DNA of 30,328 nucleotides from SAR202 cluster bacterium (GTDB lineage Bacteria; Chloroflexota; Dehalococcoidia; SAR202; CAJWER01): contig JASLXL010000173.1 in assembly GCA_030740335.1 (NCBI GenBank), forward strand, positions 1 through 30,328, given 5' to 3'. The notes below the pieces were generated by a model, which was not told where the DNA came from, did not search any database, and was given only the letters and a program-made list of their open reading frames with translations. Positions 1-8,508 of the stretch are shown piece after piece (the first letter of the stretch is position 1; each line of letters starts with the position of its first letter). A program made the translations under genes and the position numbers.

Positions 1-2
1 CC

Positions 3-1034
3 CACATGCACTGTAGCGCGGAGATCGACCCTCTCGCAGACCTGGCAACCGACTCCCACGAAATGATGTTGCTCCGCTCGGCACGCGCCATGCGGCTGGC
101 GCTGGGCTCCGGGGTAACGACCCTCAGGGATCTCGGTTCCCAGAACGAAGTTGCCTTTGCAGTCAGGCAGGCTGTCCAGGACGGCATCATCCCCGGCCCT
201 CACATGCTGGTGGTCGGCACGCCAATCACCACCACAGGTGGCCACTGCCATATGTTCGGTACGGAGGCAGACTCCGTCGATCAGGTCCGAGCAGCGGTCA
301 GGGGTCAGGTAAAACGCGGCGCCGACTGGATAAAGATCATGGCTACCGGCGGACGGTTCACCCCAAGAACCAACCCGCGCCAACCTCAGTTCCCCGTCGA
401 GACTCTCCGTGCCGCAGTGGACGACGCCGCCAGGCTTGGAGTAAGCGTCGCGGCGCATTGCCATGCGACGGCCGGCGTGCGAAATGCGGTCGAGGCTGGG
501 GTGCAGAACCTGATCCATGCGATGTTTCTCTCGCCCGATCCCGATGCCGGATTCGACTACGATCACGTGCTAGTCGATCAGATCGCCGAAAAGGGTATGT
601 TCGTGGACCCCACGGTCGCCGCGCTGCACCTTCGAAACTCCCGATTGCCGGGGGCAGGTGGTCAGGCCGGACCATTCGGTAGCCTGGACACCCGCTACGA
701 GATACTGAGCGACATGCGGGAGCGCGGGGTCAGGTTCGTCTCCGGCCTCGACTCTGGGATGAATGAGGTGCACTTCGACGACTTCGCCTGGATACCTCAG
801 CTCATGGTAGAGAAGGTCGGCATGTCGCCGATGGAGGCGATCGTCTGCGCGACATCGACCTCTGCAGATTGCCTGGGGCTCCTGGGCGAAACCGGCACCC
901 TTGAGCCCGGCAAGAGGGCCGACGCTATCATCGTTAATGGCGACCCGTCGTCAGATATCAAGACGCTGCACGACGTGGATGCCGTTGTGAAGGCCGGTCA
1001 AATCGTGAAGCGCGGCGGTGCGATGACTGTGTAG
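3..1034 (+). CDS. Amidohydrolase family protein (imidazolonepropionase-like), 5' end cut by window
   Basis: This is a metal-dependent hydrolase of the amidohydrolase superfamily, probably acting on a C-N bond of a small amide, dipeptide or cyclic substrate. The frame is open to the window edge. The codon at position 3 is His and the next two are Met-His, so the visible protein begins inside the HxH metal motif; the ATG at 6 is internal, not the start. Further ligands are visible: a Lys in GADWIKIMATGG near residue 110, His in VAAHCHAT and NLIHAMF, and Asp in FVSGLDSG. The C-terminus has the usual GTLEPGKRADAIIVNGDP beta-sandwich signature. About 60 N-terminal residues should lie upstream. The family is clear; the substrate is not. 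Subfamilies include Xaa-Pro/Xaa-Arg dipeptidases and N-acyl amino acid hydrolases. Confidence 0.85.
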   Translation, partial: HMHCSAEIDPLADLATDSHEMMLLRSARAMRLALGSGVTTLRDLGSQNEVAFAVRQAVQDGIIPGPHMLVVGTPITTTGGHCHMFGTEADSVDQVRAAVRGQVKRGADWIKIMATGGRFTPRTNPRQPQFPVETLRAAVDDAARLGVSVAAHCHATAGVRNAVEAGVQNLIHAMFLSPDPDAGFDYDHVLVDQIAEKGMFVDPTVAALHLRNSRLPGAGGQAGPFGSLDTRYEILSDMRERGVRFVSGLDSGMNEVHFDDFAWIPQLMVEKVGMSPMEAIVCATSTSADCLGLLGETGTLEPGKRADAIIVNGDPSSDIKTLHDVDAVVKAGQIVKRGGAMTV

Positions 1035-1040
1035 TGGCTG

Positions 1041-1776
1041 ATGGTACGGACCAAATGGAGACGTGATGTGGTGAGCGAGTCTGTACGGGATTTGACGCAG
1101 TGGCAAGATCGGTGCGCACAGACCCTGGAATCGATGCAGCTGGTGATGGGCCACTGCCCGAATGGAGCGATCTCGACCCCCCCCCACGTTGAGGTGATTT
1201 AGACGGTCAAGGTTGCCGGCATCGAGAGCCGAAGAATCAGCTATAGGGATGTGGAACCACATGCTTGCGGTCGACCTGCTGGAAGAACTGCCAGAGGTCG
1301 ACGGTGATCGCATCAGTTGCATAGGCCACTCGCTGGGCGGTCATAACACGCTGTTTGTGGCCACGTTCTACGAACGGCTGCGGGTCATGGTCTCCAGTTG
1401 CGGATTCAACGCATTTTCGAAATACATGGGTGGCGACCTTGTGACGTGGAGTAGCAAGTTCTACATACCGCGAGTCGCAGAGAAGTATGGCAGGGATCCG
1501 GCCCTCATGCCCTGGGACTTTTCCGATATGGTCGCTGCGCTCGCTCCCAGGGCTCTGTTCGTCAATGCACCGCTGCACGACTACAACTTCGAAGTTTCGG
1601 GAGTACGGAACTCCGTCGAATCGGCGATGCCGGCGTACCAGACGCTGGACACCGGAGACCTACTCGTCGCAACCTATCCTGATCCAGACCACAATTTTCC
1701 CGCGAGCGTGAGGGAGGCGGCCTACTCATTCATAGACTCTGTACTTCGCAGCGAACGACATTCAATGGGAGACTGA
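1041..1776 (+). pseudogene. Decayed alpha/beta-hydrolase (dienelactone hydrolase/acetyl-xylan-esterase-like)
   Basis: Two pieces of one hydrolase lie in different frames. Piece one starts at ATG 1041 and reads a family-like N-terminus (WQDRCAQTLESMQLVMG) to an in-frame TAG at 1200-1202. After the stop the same frame continues with family-like sequence (TVKVAGIESRRISY). Piece two, in another frame from about 1235 to 1776, starts at AIGMWNHMLAVDLLEELP. It carries the nucleophile elbow GHSLGG, a possible acid in LHDYNF and a His in PDHNFP. Intact relatives are about 380 residues, so roughly 100 or more residues between the N-terminus and the nucleophile elbow appear deleted. A run of nine C at 1177-1185 does not itself shift the frame, because family-like sequence is in one frame on both sides. 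A shortened functional hydrolase starting at 1213 is possible but would lack the core strands. Confidence 0.7.
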
Positions 1777-1780
1777 CGCA

Positions 1781-3049
1781 ATGACCATCGACAGACTAGC
1801 GCTGCATGGAGGCTCTCCCGCCATCACCATCGACCAGACCGAGGCGTCCCGCTGGCCAATTGTAGGGCAGCAGGAGATGGACGCCGTCGCCGATGTGACC
1901 AGTAGCGGCGGGTGGTCGGACAACGAGACGGCGATCAGGCTTGAGGAGCAGTGGGCTGCATACCTCGGGGTGCGCTACGCCCTGGCCCACAACAATGGCA
2001 CATCGGCCCTTCATGCATGCGCTTTCGTGCTCGGGCTCGGCCCTGGCGACGAGGTGATCTGCCCGGCAACCACTTTCTGGGCTACGGCGATGCCAATCCT
2101 TAACGTCGGGGCAATACCGGTGTTCGGCGACGTGGACCCAGTCTTCCTGAATCTGGACCCGGAGGATGCCGAGCGCAGGATCACTTCGCGCACGAAGGCC
2201 ATCGTGGTGTGCCACCGAGGCGGCATGCCGTGTGACATGGACGCGTTCGTAGACCTTGCATCCAGGCACGGGCTCAAGCTGATTGAGGATGCCTCCCACG
2301 CGCATGGAGCTACCTATCGTGGTCGGAAAATAGGCTCTTTCGGAGACGTCGCCGGGTTCTCGATGCAGACCAGCAAACTCATGCCCGCTGGCGAGGGTGG
2401 ACTGTTCGTTACAAACAAGCGCGAGTACCTGGACCGGGCCGTGTTGCTCGGCCACTACGAGCGAATCAAAGGCGTTGACGATGAGGAGGACAGACGCCTC
2501 CAGCACACTGGGTTCGGGTTTAAGTACCGTATAAGCCCGCTGAACGCCGCGCTTGGCGAGGCATCGCTTGACCAGATGGACGATCGCAACGAAGCGCGGA
2601 ATGCCGGGATTCGCTACCTGCGGGAGCAGCTTGCCGAGGTGCCCGGGGTCGTCTCGCCGGCGATTCCCGACCACATCGGCGCGGTCCACTATCTGCCGGG
2701 CTTCATGCTGTACGAGCTGAGTCAGCTCGGGGGCCTACCGGTGGACCGTTTTGTGGAGGCACTCAAAGCGGAGGGGGCCCAGGTTGAGGGGGGCACGTCG
2801 ATGCGCCACCGCGGGGGTCTGCATGTGCAGCCCGTGTTCACCGAACGCAAACACTGGGCCTTCGAGCACCCTGCAAATGCCGAGTCGGTGCGGAACGTCG
2901 AGTACGGCGAGGGACAGCTACCGGTCACTGATGACCCTCCAAAGGACCGCATAGACCTGCCACTGCTTCCAAGGCCCACCCAGGAGCTGCTCGACCAGTA
3001 CATCGAGGCATTCCGCAAGGTCGCTGTGAACGCCGCATCTCTGTTATAG
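1781..3049 (+). CDS. DegT/DnrJ/EryC1/StrS-family PLP aminotransferase
   Basis: A 422-residue fold-type I PLP enzyme of the family that usually aminates keto-sugars, with a minority acting on other ketones. Visible signatures are ALAHNNGTSALH (phosphate-binding loop), EDASHAHGA (the Asp that holds the PLP pyridine) and the Schiff-base Lys199 in FSMQTSKLMPAGEGG. The ATG at 1781 is 4 nt after the preceding pseudogene and has GGAG about 9 nt upstream. The length suits the family (370-430). No sugar-nucleotide genes lie nearby. The neighbours are a hydrolase remnant and a FAD reductase, so a role in surface sugar synthesis is not supported by context. The substrate is unknown. Confidence 0.85.
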   Translation: MTIDRLALHGGSPAITIDQTEASRWPIVGQQEMDAVADVTSSGGWSDNETAIRLEEQWAAYLGVRYALAHNNGTSALHACAFVLGLGPGDEVICPATTFWATAMPILNVGAIPVFGDVDPVFLNLDPEDAERRITSRTKAIVVCHRGGMPCDMDAFVDLASRHGLKLIEDASHAHGATYRGRKIGSFGDVAGFSMQTSKLMPAGEGGLFVTNKREYLDRAVLLGHYERIKGVDDEEDRRLQHTGFGFKYRISPLNAALGEASLDQMDDRNEARNAGIRYLREQLAEVPGVVSPAIPDHIGAVHYLPGFMLYELSQLGGLPVDRFVEALKAEGAQVEGGTSMRHRGGLHVQPVFTERKHWAFEHPANAESVRNVEYGEGQLPVTDDPPKDRIDLPLLPRPTQELLDQYIEAFRKVAVNAASLL

Positions 3050-3070
3050 TGCCGCCCTTGGAGCGGTCCA

Positions 3071-3097
3071 TTGACTGCCTTCGAAGCATACTATAGA
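3071..3097 (+). promoter_or_regulatory. Possible sigma-70-type promoter before the FAD reductase
   Basis: TTGACT at 3071-3076 and TATAGA at 3092-3097 are separated by 15 nt, shorter than the ideal 17. They lie in the 103-nt gap before the flavoprotein gene. The boxes are good but the spacing is poor, so this is tentative. Confidence 0.35.
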
Positions 3098-3152
3098 GTG
3101 TGCCCGCCAACCGGCCCCTTATGAACAATAACCCTGGAGGATGAGTTCGACC

Positions 3153-4889
3153 ATGCACAAAACAATCGAGGCCGGTGTCCTTATTATTGGCGGAGGCGGT
3201 TCCGGGTGCAGAGCGGCTATCGAGGCTCACGACCAGGGTGCCGACGTACTGATGATCGTTAAGGGTCGGCTCGGCAACAGCGGATGTACCCTCAACGTCG
3301 GGACCAGTGCCGCCGTAGGAGAGTGGGGCGACCCCAACGACACGCCTTTCTCGGCAATGGAAGACCTGCTGGAGCACGGTGGATATCTTGGAGTCCAGGA
3401 TCTGGCGAAGGTTTTGGCGGAGGAGGCGCCCGACAGGGTTCGGGAGATGGATGCATGGGGCATCGACTTCGAGCGCAACGAGGACGGCAGCATAGCCGTC
3501 GACGAGGACGCAGCGCACTCATTCGCCCGGAACCTGATATTCAAGCCTGCCAAGCCCAGTCACCACGACTACGGCTCCTCTCCTGGCATGGCCATGATGG
3601 ACGTGCTCATGGAGCAGATGGAAGCCAGGAACATCCGCGTCATGAACGACGTGGTGCTGGTCGATCTGCTGACCAATGATGGGCGCCTGGTAGGCGCGAC
3701 CGCCATCGACTGCAACAGTAACGAATTCGTGGTGATCAAGGCCAGCGCTACGATACTGGCCACGGGGACATACAGCCAGATCTACTCGCTAACGACGGTC
3801 TCCGAGCAGGAGACGGGGGACGGCCAGGCAGCCGCGTTCAGGGCAGGCGCCGAGTTGATGGACATGGAAAACACACAATTCGTGCCTACGTCGGTCGGCT
3901 ACCCGCCGGGATCTATTTTCCTCAACGCGAAGGGGGAGAGGTTCCTGGAGAAGTACGGTGTTGACAACCCACATGTGCAGACGAAGGAGACTCTGACCTT
4001 TGCGGTGGGTATGGAATTGAAGGAGGGCCGTGGGACGGAACGCGGAACCATTCTGATCGACATGACCAACCTCACCAACGACAAGCGGTGGGCCGCGCGT
4101 CGGGAGGAGTTTACGAAGAGCCTTCAGGAGTCCGGCAGCCCGTATCCGGGGTTCAAAGCCGAGAGCATCGACCTGGCGGCTCGGCCGTTCGAGACCGGTC
4201 CACTGGCTCATACCGCCACTGGCGGCATCCGCATCAACACACAGTGCGAGACCACCCTCCCGGGGCTCTATGCCGCCGGCGCGGTGGCTGGCGGCGTCTA
4301 CGGCCATGCCCGCCCCCAAGGCTTCACATCCATGATCACGGTTGTCTTTGGACGAAGGGCCGGGCTCTTCGCTTCCCAGAGAGCGAAGGACACCGGTGAA
4401 GTAACGCTGGACGAGGCAGCCGTCGAGGCCAGCTTCCAGAGGGCCACCGGTCTCGCGGAGGCTCTGGCCGGTGTGAAACCCCGCGAGGTGAAGGCTCAGA
4501 TCAAGGACATCATGACCGCCAGTGCCTGGGTCATCAAGGATGAGGAGACCCTCAACGACGGGTTGAATCAGATCCTGGAGATAGGGGAGATTGAGCGCCA
4601 GCGCGCCAAGGACTCGACATTTAAGTCCAGTCCGAGGAATGGATTTGAGTGGGCGGAGGCCCTCGAAATACCCAATCTGCTGATTTCGTCGGAGCTGATG
4701 CTTCGCGGTGGCATCGCAAGAAAAGAGAGCCGCGGTGCGTTTTTCAGATCCGACTTCCCAAACACCGATGACGAGAAGTGGATGAAGAACATCATATACA
4801 AGCAGGTCGACGGCGAGACGGTTCTGGAAACGGTGCCTGTCAATCTCAAGTACTGCGGCCCAGGGACAAAATCCCACGCCACGGCGTGA
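3153..4889 (+). CDS. FAD-dependent fumarate reductase/succinate dehydrogenase-type flavoprotein
   Basis: A flavoprotein of the FAD-binding-2 group (SdhA/FrdA/aspartate oxidase-like), probably reducing or oxidising a C-C bond next to a carboxylate. The Rossmann motif IIGGGGSGCRAA is near the N-terminus. NSGCTLNVGTSAA is the flavin loop, ENTQFVPTSVGYPPG and HTATGGIRI lie in the substrate/FAD region, and GLYAAGAVAGG is the typical C-terminal FAD motif. The start is set at ATG 3153: the strong GGAGG at 3136-3140 touches the alternative ATG at 3141 with no spacing but lies 12 nt from 3153. This gives 578 residues. No iron-sulfur or membrane-anchor subunit follows, so it is not a respiratory complex II. 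The substrate is unknown. Confidence 0.85.
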   Translation: MHKTIEAGVLIIGGGGSGCRAAIEAHDQGADVLMIVKGRLGNSGCTLNVGTSAAVGEWGDPNDTPFSAMEDLLEHGGYLGVQDLAKVLAEEAPDRVREMDAWGIDFERNEDGSIAVDEDAAHSFARNLIFKPAKPSHHDYGSSPGMAMMDVLMEQMEARNIRVMNDVVLVDLLTNDGRLVGATAIDCNSNEFVVIKASATILATGTYSQIYSLTTVSEQETGDGQAAAFRAGAELMDMENTQFVPTSVGYPPGSIFLNAKGERFLEKYGVDNPHVQTKETLTFAVGMELKEGRGTERGTILIDMTNLTNDKRWAARREEFTKSLQESGSPYPGFKAESIDLAARPFETGPLAHTATGGIRINTQCETTLPGLYAAGAVAGGVYGHARPQGFTSMITVVFGRRAGLFASQRAKDTGEVTLDEAAVEASFQRATGLAEALAGVKPREVKAQIKDIMTASAWVIKDEETLNDGLNQILEIGEIERQRAKDSTFKSSPRNGFEWAEALEIPNLLISSELMLRGGIARKESRGAFFRSDFPNTDDEKWMKNIIYKQVDGETVLETVPVNLKYCGPGTKSHATA

Positions 4890-4998
4890 TAATCGGAAGC
4901 GGGGGGAGCGCTGCTGGCAGTCGAGGCAGGTCGGATGAACGGTGGCGTACAGTAGTACGGCCCCACATCGTGGACGTTGAGCCGTTGGACGCACGCTC

Positions 4999-5433
4999 AT
5001 GATCTACATGGACCACACCGTGACCATCGACCGGCCTCTGGAAGAGGTCTGGGACTTCGTGTCCGACCCTGCGAATAACCCTCAGTGGCAGTCGAGCATT
5101 GAACTATCAGACCAGTCGCCATCCGGACCGATAAAGGTTGGCACTCTGGTTCGTATAGTGCGAAAGTTCATGGGGCAGAGGATTGAGGTGGTGCTCGAGA
5201 CCACTGTGTTCGAACCCAACGCACAGTTCGCCTTCAAGAGCCTGTCAGGTCCGCTACCCATCTCAGGGTCAATGGCCGTGGCGGTCACCGACAGCGGCAC
5301 GGAAGTGACCTACCACGGAACTGGAGAGGCAGCCGGTGTCCACGGTCTCGGCGAGACCATCATTTCAGGCCTTGTGAACAAGCAGATCGCGAACGACCTC
5401 AAGGTGCTCAAGAGACTGCTAGAATCCAGCTAG
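4999..5433 (+). CDS. SRPBCC (START/polyketide-cyclase-like) family protein
   Basis: A 144-residue helix-grip protein with a single hydrophobic ligand cavity. The opening DHTVTIDRPLEEVWDFVSDP followed by NNPQWQSS is the typical start of the polyketide_cyc2/CoxG-type SRPBCC fold. The C-terminal helix (QIANDLKVLKRLLES) fits too. No catalytic residues can be assigned from sequence. There are two possible starts, ATG 4999 and ATG 5008; neither has a convincing ribosome site. It lies between the FAD reductase and a thioesterase on the same strand, suggesting shared handling of a hydrophobic or acyl substrate, which is inference. Confidence 0.75.
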   Translation: MIYMDHTVTIDRPLEEVWDFVSDPANNPQWQSSIELSDQSPSGPIKVGTLVRIVRKFMGQRIEVVLETTVFEPNAQFAFKSLSGPLPISGSMAVAVTDSGTEVTYHGTGEAAGVHGLGETIISGLVNKQIANDLKVLKRLLESS

Positions 5434-5493
5434 CCGTAGAAACTGCACACCCACCGTACCGTTTACAAAATCCCCTTGGAGTGTGACCACAAC

Positions 5494-5976
5494 ATGGACA
5501 AGCCACGCCTCTCACTGAACGACGACACAGACTATGGCCTGTGCTTCGCGTGCGGACCGCGCAACGCTGCGGGGCTACACCTGATGTTCCAGCAGGTCGG
5601 GGACACCGTCACCACGACGTTTCGTGGCAGGGAGGAGCACCAGGGGTTCCCAGGTCACGTTCACGGCGGTGTGATCAGCGCCTTACTGGACGAGGTGATG
5701 AGCCGGGTACCGATGCTCGATGGGCGGTGGGCGATGACGGCGCGGATGGACTTGCGGTTTCGCAGGCCAGTGATGATCGGCGAGGAGGTAACGGCCGTCG
5801 CCAAACGGGTGCGGGAGTTGAGGGGATTCGTCGAAGCCAACGGCAGGGTGCTGCTGCCCAACGGGGATGTTGCCGTGGATGCGACAGGTACCTTCAAGTA
5901 CCTTGGGGATGACACGTTACGAGGAATGAGCGCCGAATATCCACGACTGGCCGAAGAGTGGATGCGAGGATCGTAG
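5494..5976 (+). CDS. PaaI-type hotdog thioesterase
   Basis: A 160-residue hotdog-fold protein, likely hydrolysing an acyl-CoA. HGGVISALLDEVMS is the central hotdog helix with the PaaI-type HGG and the acidic residue that replaces the classical catalytic Asp. CFACGPRNAAGLHL near the N-terminus is typical of the 4HBT/PaaI group. The start is placed at ATG 5494, since GGAG at 5478-5481 serves it with 12-nt spacing. A TTG at 5476 in the same frame would overlap that ribosome site and is less likely. It is the last gene of the rightward run before the convergent ligase gene. Confidence 0.8.
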   Translation: MDKPRLSLNDDTDYGLCFACGPRNAAGLHLMFQQVGDTVTTTFRGREEHQGFPGHVHGGVISALLDEVMSRVPMLDGRWAMTARMDLRFRRPVMIGEEVTAVAKRVRELRGFVEANGRVLLPNGDVAVDATGTFKYLGDDTLRGMSAEYPRLAEEWMRGS

Positions 5977-6025
5977 GGGTATATGGGCTGCGCCGGTGAG
6001 GTGGCGACAGCCACACCACTCGCTC

Positions 6026-6060
6026 ATGTCACCCTGAGCGAATGCGAAGGGTCTGGGGAC
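6026..6060 (+). repeat. Dispersed repeat family A, copy 1
   Basis: The segment matches the reverse complement of 21892-21924 at 30 of 33 positions, including the unbroken run GCGAAGGGTCTGGGG. A looser relative lies at 11739-11766. The copy sits between convergent genes (thioesterase and ligase). The rest of the 223-nt gap (5977-6199) holds nothing else I can recognise. Confidence 0.65.
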
Positions 6061-6199
6061 GTGGGATTCTCCTTCGACCGTCACTGACGCGTGTCCAACG
6101 CCCTCGCCTAAGGCATAATACGTGCTTGATGACAATATGGTTGCAGACTTGCCTCGAGGGGAGCAAGGTCGTGTTGGTCGTGGTTAGGCGGGAAGCCGG

Positions 6200-7234
6200 T
6201 CAGCTGACGGGCAGGATGCTCGGCCAGCCGGGGGCGTCCTCGAGCTTGCAATCAGCCGGTGGCGCATCGTGCCTGCTGTGCATGTATACCGGGAACCGAA
6301 TCTGACCGTCGTAGGAGAACTCGCCATAGCTAACTCTCGCCACCATCTCGGGGCGGCACCAGTACATGAACCTGGGTATATATGGGATGGTTTCGAAGGG
6401 AGATTCAGGGGTGACCAGGGCCTCCAACTCGCCGTAGATTCTCTTCGCCTCGGCCGGAGTGAAGCCCGTTTCTACCTTGCCCACATAGGATAGGCGCTGG
6501 TTTCCATCGTACAACCCCAGTAGGAGAGAGGCGAACGGCTCGCGGCGCTTGCCGCCGAAGGTATAGCCCCCTACGACGAAGTCACACTCTCGCACTCGCT
6601 TGATCTTGTGCCAGCTGGGGCTTCGTTTCCCGGGATAGTACGCGCTGGACTTCTCTTTCGCCATGATCCCTTCGAGGCCATGTTTGCCAATAGCGTCGTA
6701 GAGCGCAATCCCGTCGCCTTCAATGAACTCCGAGGGCTGGATCGTGTTGCCTGGCTCCAGGATGTTTTCCAAGAGCAGCTTGCGAAAATCGAGGGGCTCA
6801 TCCATCACAGGCTTGCGGCGAATGTATAGGACATCGAAGGCAACGAAGTGAACGGCAGGGGTACGGACAACGCGGCCACTCACCTTGCGCCGCATGCGCC
6901 GTTGCAACTGCTCGAAGCTGGGATGGCCATCGTCGTCGAAGCAGATCAACTCGCCGTCAAAGACGGCGTTATCGGCCCGCACATACTTCGCAGCGTTGGC
7001 CAGTTCCGGGAACAGGTGGGTCAGATCCTGGAGGTCACGTCCCTGGATCCTGACGCGGCCGTCCTCAATGAAAAGCAGTGCGCGAATGCCATCCCACTTT
7101 AGCTCGAAGATGTGGTTTGGCGAGTCAAAGGGTCCTCTGGCCAGGCGCGCGAGCATCGGCCTGATGGTCCGAGGCAGAGTGACGGACGCCGGTAGGGCTC
7201 GTGGAGTGGAGGCGTTTTCTTGGAACAGCGTCAT
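6200..7234 (-). CDS. ATP-dependent DNA ligase, LigD-type stand-alone ligase domain
   Basis: This enzyme seals DNA nicks using ATP, in families linked to double-strand-break repair by end joining. The adenylation Lys46 sits in motif I (FELKWDGIRA). FDGELICF is motif III, FVAFDVLY is motif IIIa, GLEGIMAKEKSSAYYPGKRSPSWHKIK covers motifs IV and V, and an OB-fold follows (DFVVGGYTFGGKRREPFASLLLG). At 344 residues it is a nucleotidyltransferase plus OB unit, without the polymerase or phosphoesterase domains of full LigD. No ku gene is in the window. The ATG at 7234 has no Shine-Dalgarno sequence, but a -10-like box ends 8 nt upstream, so the message may be leaderless. An internal start at Met27 (MLARLARGPFDS) would match the usual beginning of this family. 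Confidence 0.9.
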   Translation of the reverse strand: MTLFQENASTPRALPASVTLPRTIRPMLARLARGPFDSPNHIFELKWDGIRALLFIEDGRVRIQGRDLQDLTHLFPELANAAKYVRADNAVFDGELICFDDDGHPSFEQLQRRMRRKVSGRVVRTPAVHFVAFDVLYIRRKPVMDEPLDFRKLLLENILEPGNTIQPSEFIEGDGIALYDAIGKHGLEGIMAKEKSSAYYPGKRSPSWHKIKRVRECDFVVGGYTFGGKRREPFASLLLGLYDGNQRLSYVGKVETGFTPAEAKRIYGELEALVTPESPFETIPYIPRFMYWCRPEMVARVSYGEFSYDGQIRFPVYMHSRHDAPPADCKLEDAPGWPSILPVS

Positions 7235-7242
7235 GTGGGTCT

Positions 7243-7272
7243 ATATTAGTCTCGCAAGTACGTAGTTCGCAA
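7243..7272 (-). promoter_or_regulatory. Possible promoter of the DNA ligase gene, predicting a leaderless mRNA
   Basis: On the minus strand, TTGCGA (7267-7272) is 18 nt from TAATAT (7243-7248). Each box matches the consensus at four of six positions. Transcription would begin close to the ATG at 7234, which fits the absence of a ribosome site. Confidence 0.35.
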
Positions 7273-7311
7273 GTCCAAAATGGGGAGAATTGCCGCGAGC
7301 ATGTAGACGCG

Positions 7312-7340
7312 TTGACCCGTCGATGCGGCGCTGCTACACT
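7312..7340 (+). promoter_or_regulatory. Sigma-70-type promoter of the SMP-30 gene
   Basis: TTGACC (7312-7317) and TACACT (7335-7340) are separated by exactly 17 nt, 43 nt upstream of the SMP-30 ATG. It is divergent from the ligase promoter. Confidence 0.5.
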
Positions 7341-7383
7341 CGCGTCCACGCCCACAACTGGACACTGGACGGAGTCAAAAGCC

Positions 7384-8256
7384 ATGGAACCGGAGCCTAT
7401 AGCGGACTACGCGTGCGAGGTAGGTGAGGGCCCGCTGTGGCACCCTCTGGAGAAGCAGCTGTACTGGGGCGACATCCCTCAGGGCAGGATGTTCCGGTAC
7501 GACCCAGCAACGGGACGTCACGAGCAGTTCTACGACGGTCCCGTCGTAGGAGGATTCACAATACAGGCGGACGGCAGCCTACTGCTATTCATGGAGAAGG
7601 GCGCGATCGCGGTCTGGCGCGATGGAGACCTTAGCTACATCGTCGACACGCTGCCCGGTGAAGAAGAGAACAGGTTCAACGACGTATTCGCCGATCCCCG
7701 CGGTCGCGTCTTCTGCGGAACGATGCCCATGGATCCGGAACGCGGGGCCGAGCGCCTCGGGACCCTCTATCTGCTGGACACCGACGCCTCCATCACACCA
7801 GTGCTCCAAAACCTTGGTATTTCCAACGGCATGGGGCTCACCCCCGACCGCAAGAAGATGTACTTTACGGATACCATCCCCAAGACGATCTACCGATTCG
7901 ACTACGACGCGGAGACCGGCGCAATATCGAACAGGCAGGTCTTCGTGGACTCATCGGATGAGGAGGGCGGGCCGGACGGTATGACGGTGGACGCCGAGGG
8001 CTACGTTTGGTCGGCGCGATGGGGCGGCGGCTGTGTGACACGTTACAGCCCGGACGGCGTCGAGGACCGGCGCATTTTCTTCCCGACGGGAGCGGTATCG
8101 AGCGCCATTTTCGGTGGCGAGGATTACAGCGACCTCTACGCAACGACGGCCATGGGAGACGACAAGGCTGCCAACGGCGAGCACGCCGGCGCCCTGTTCC
8201 GCGTCAACCCAGGGGTCAAGGGCGTGGTGGAATTCTACTCGAGGGTGGGCCTCTAG
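7384..8256 (+). CDS. SMP-30/gluconolactonase/LRE-family lactonase
   Basis: A 290-residue six-bladed beta-propeller that in this family opens sugar lactones using one divalent metal ion. The metal and active-site residues are all in place: Glu15 in GEGPLW, Asn99 in RFNDVFADPRG, Asn148 in GISNGMGLTPD and Asp198 in GGPDGMTVDAEG. They correspond to Glu18, Asn103, Asn154 and Asp204 of human SMP-30. The frame is open back to 7201, but the start is ATG 7384: GGAG at 7371-7374 is 9 nt upstream and family similarity begins right there. The substrate is probably an aldonolactone; no sugar dehydrogenase lies beside it. Confidence 0.88.
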   Translation: MEPEPIADYACEVGEGPLWHPLEKQLYWGDIPQGRMFRYDPATGRHEQFYDGPVVGGFTIQADGSLLLFMEKGAIAVWRDGDLSYIVDTLPGEEENRFNDVFADPRGRVFCGTMPMDPERGAERLGTLYLLDTDASITPVLQNLGISNGMGLTPDRKKMYFTDTIPKTIYRFDYDAETGAISNRQVFVDSSDEEGGPDGMTVDAEGYVWSARWGGGCVTRYSPDGVEDRRIFFPTGAVSSAIFGGEDYSDLYATTAMGDDKAANGEHAGALFRVNPGVKGVVEFYSRVGL

Positions 8257-8390
8257 GTACTGCGCACGCCAAGAGGAGGTCTCGGTGCACCCCACCGGCG
8301 AAGTGGATGCGCAGGAGAGGTTTCATCCACAGGCCAGAGAAGAGGGACCAGACACCCGGGATCAGGGGCACGGCCCCGTCGTTTGGTCTG

Positions 8391-8460
8391 AGCCCGCCGA
8401 GGGGCCGAGAGTCTTGGGGTGTCCCTCAGAATGATTTCTCTCTTTTTCTCTTGGGGCGGG
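8391..8460 (+). repeat. Possible decayed copy of repeat family B
   Basis: The 252-nt gap 8257-8508 contains no convincing gene. Its right half shares the run GGGTGTCCCTCA and a following TTCTC/TTTT/TTGGG-rich tail with the reverse complement of 11115-11170. The hairpin stem of the full element is only partly kept. The similarity is weak and was judged by eye. Confidence 0.3.
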
Positions 8461-8508
8461 GTCTTGAGGTGGTAATAACAGTCAATCAATACACAGGTAG
8501 GAGATGAA

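Noticed and set aside
1177..1185. Run of nine C as the cause of the hydrolase frameshift
   Set aside because: Family-like residues are in the same frame before and after the run, so the frame change occurs further downstream near 1235-1245.
3789..5000. Long minus-strand frame (403 codons) opposite the FAD reductase
   Set aside because: It is antisense to a clear flavoprotein, has no recognisable motifs, and reflects codon bias of the GC-rich sense gene.
7201..7383. Open frame extending the SMP-30 gene upstream
   Set aside because: It overlaps the divergent ligase start and a good promoter; family similarity and a ribosome site begin at 7384.
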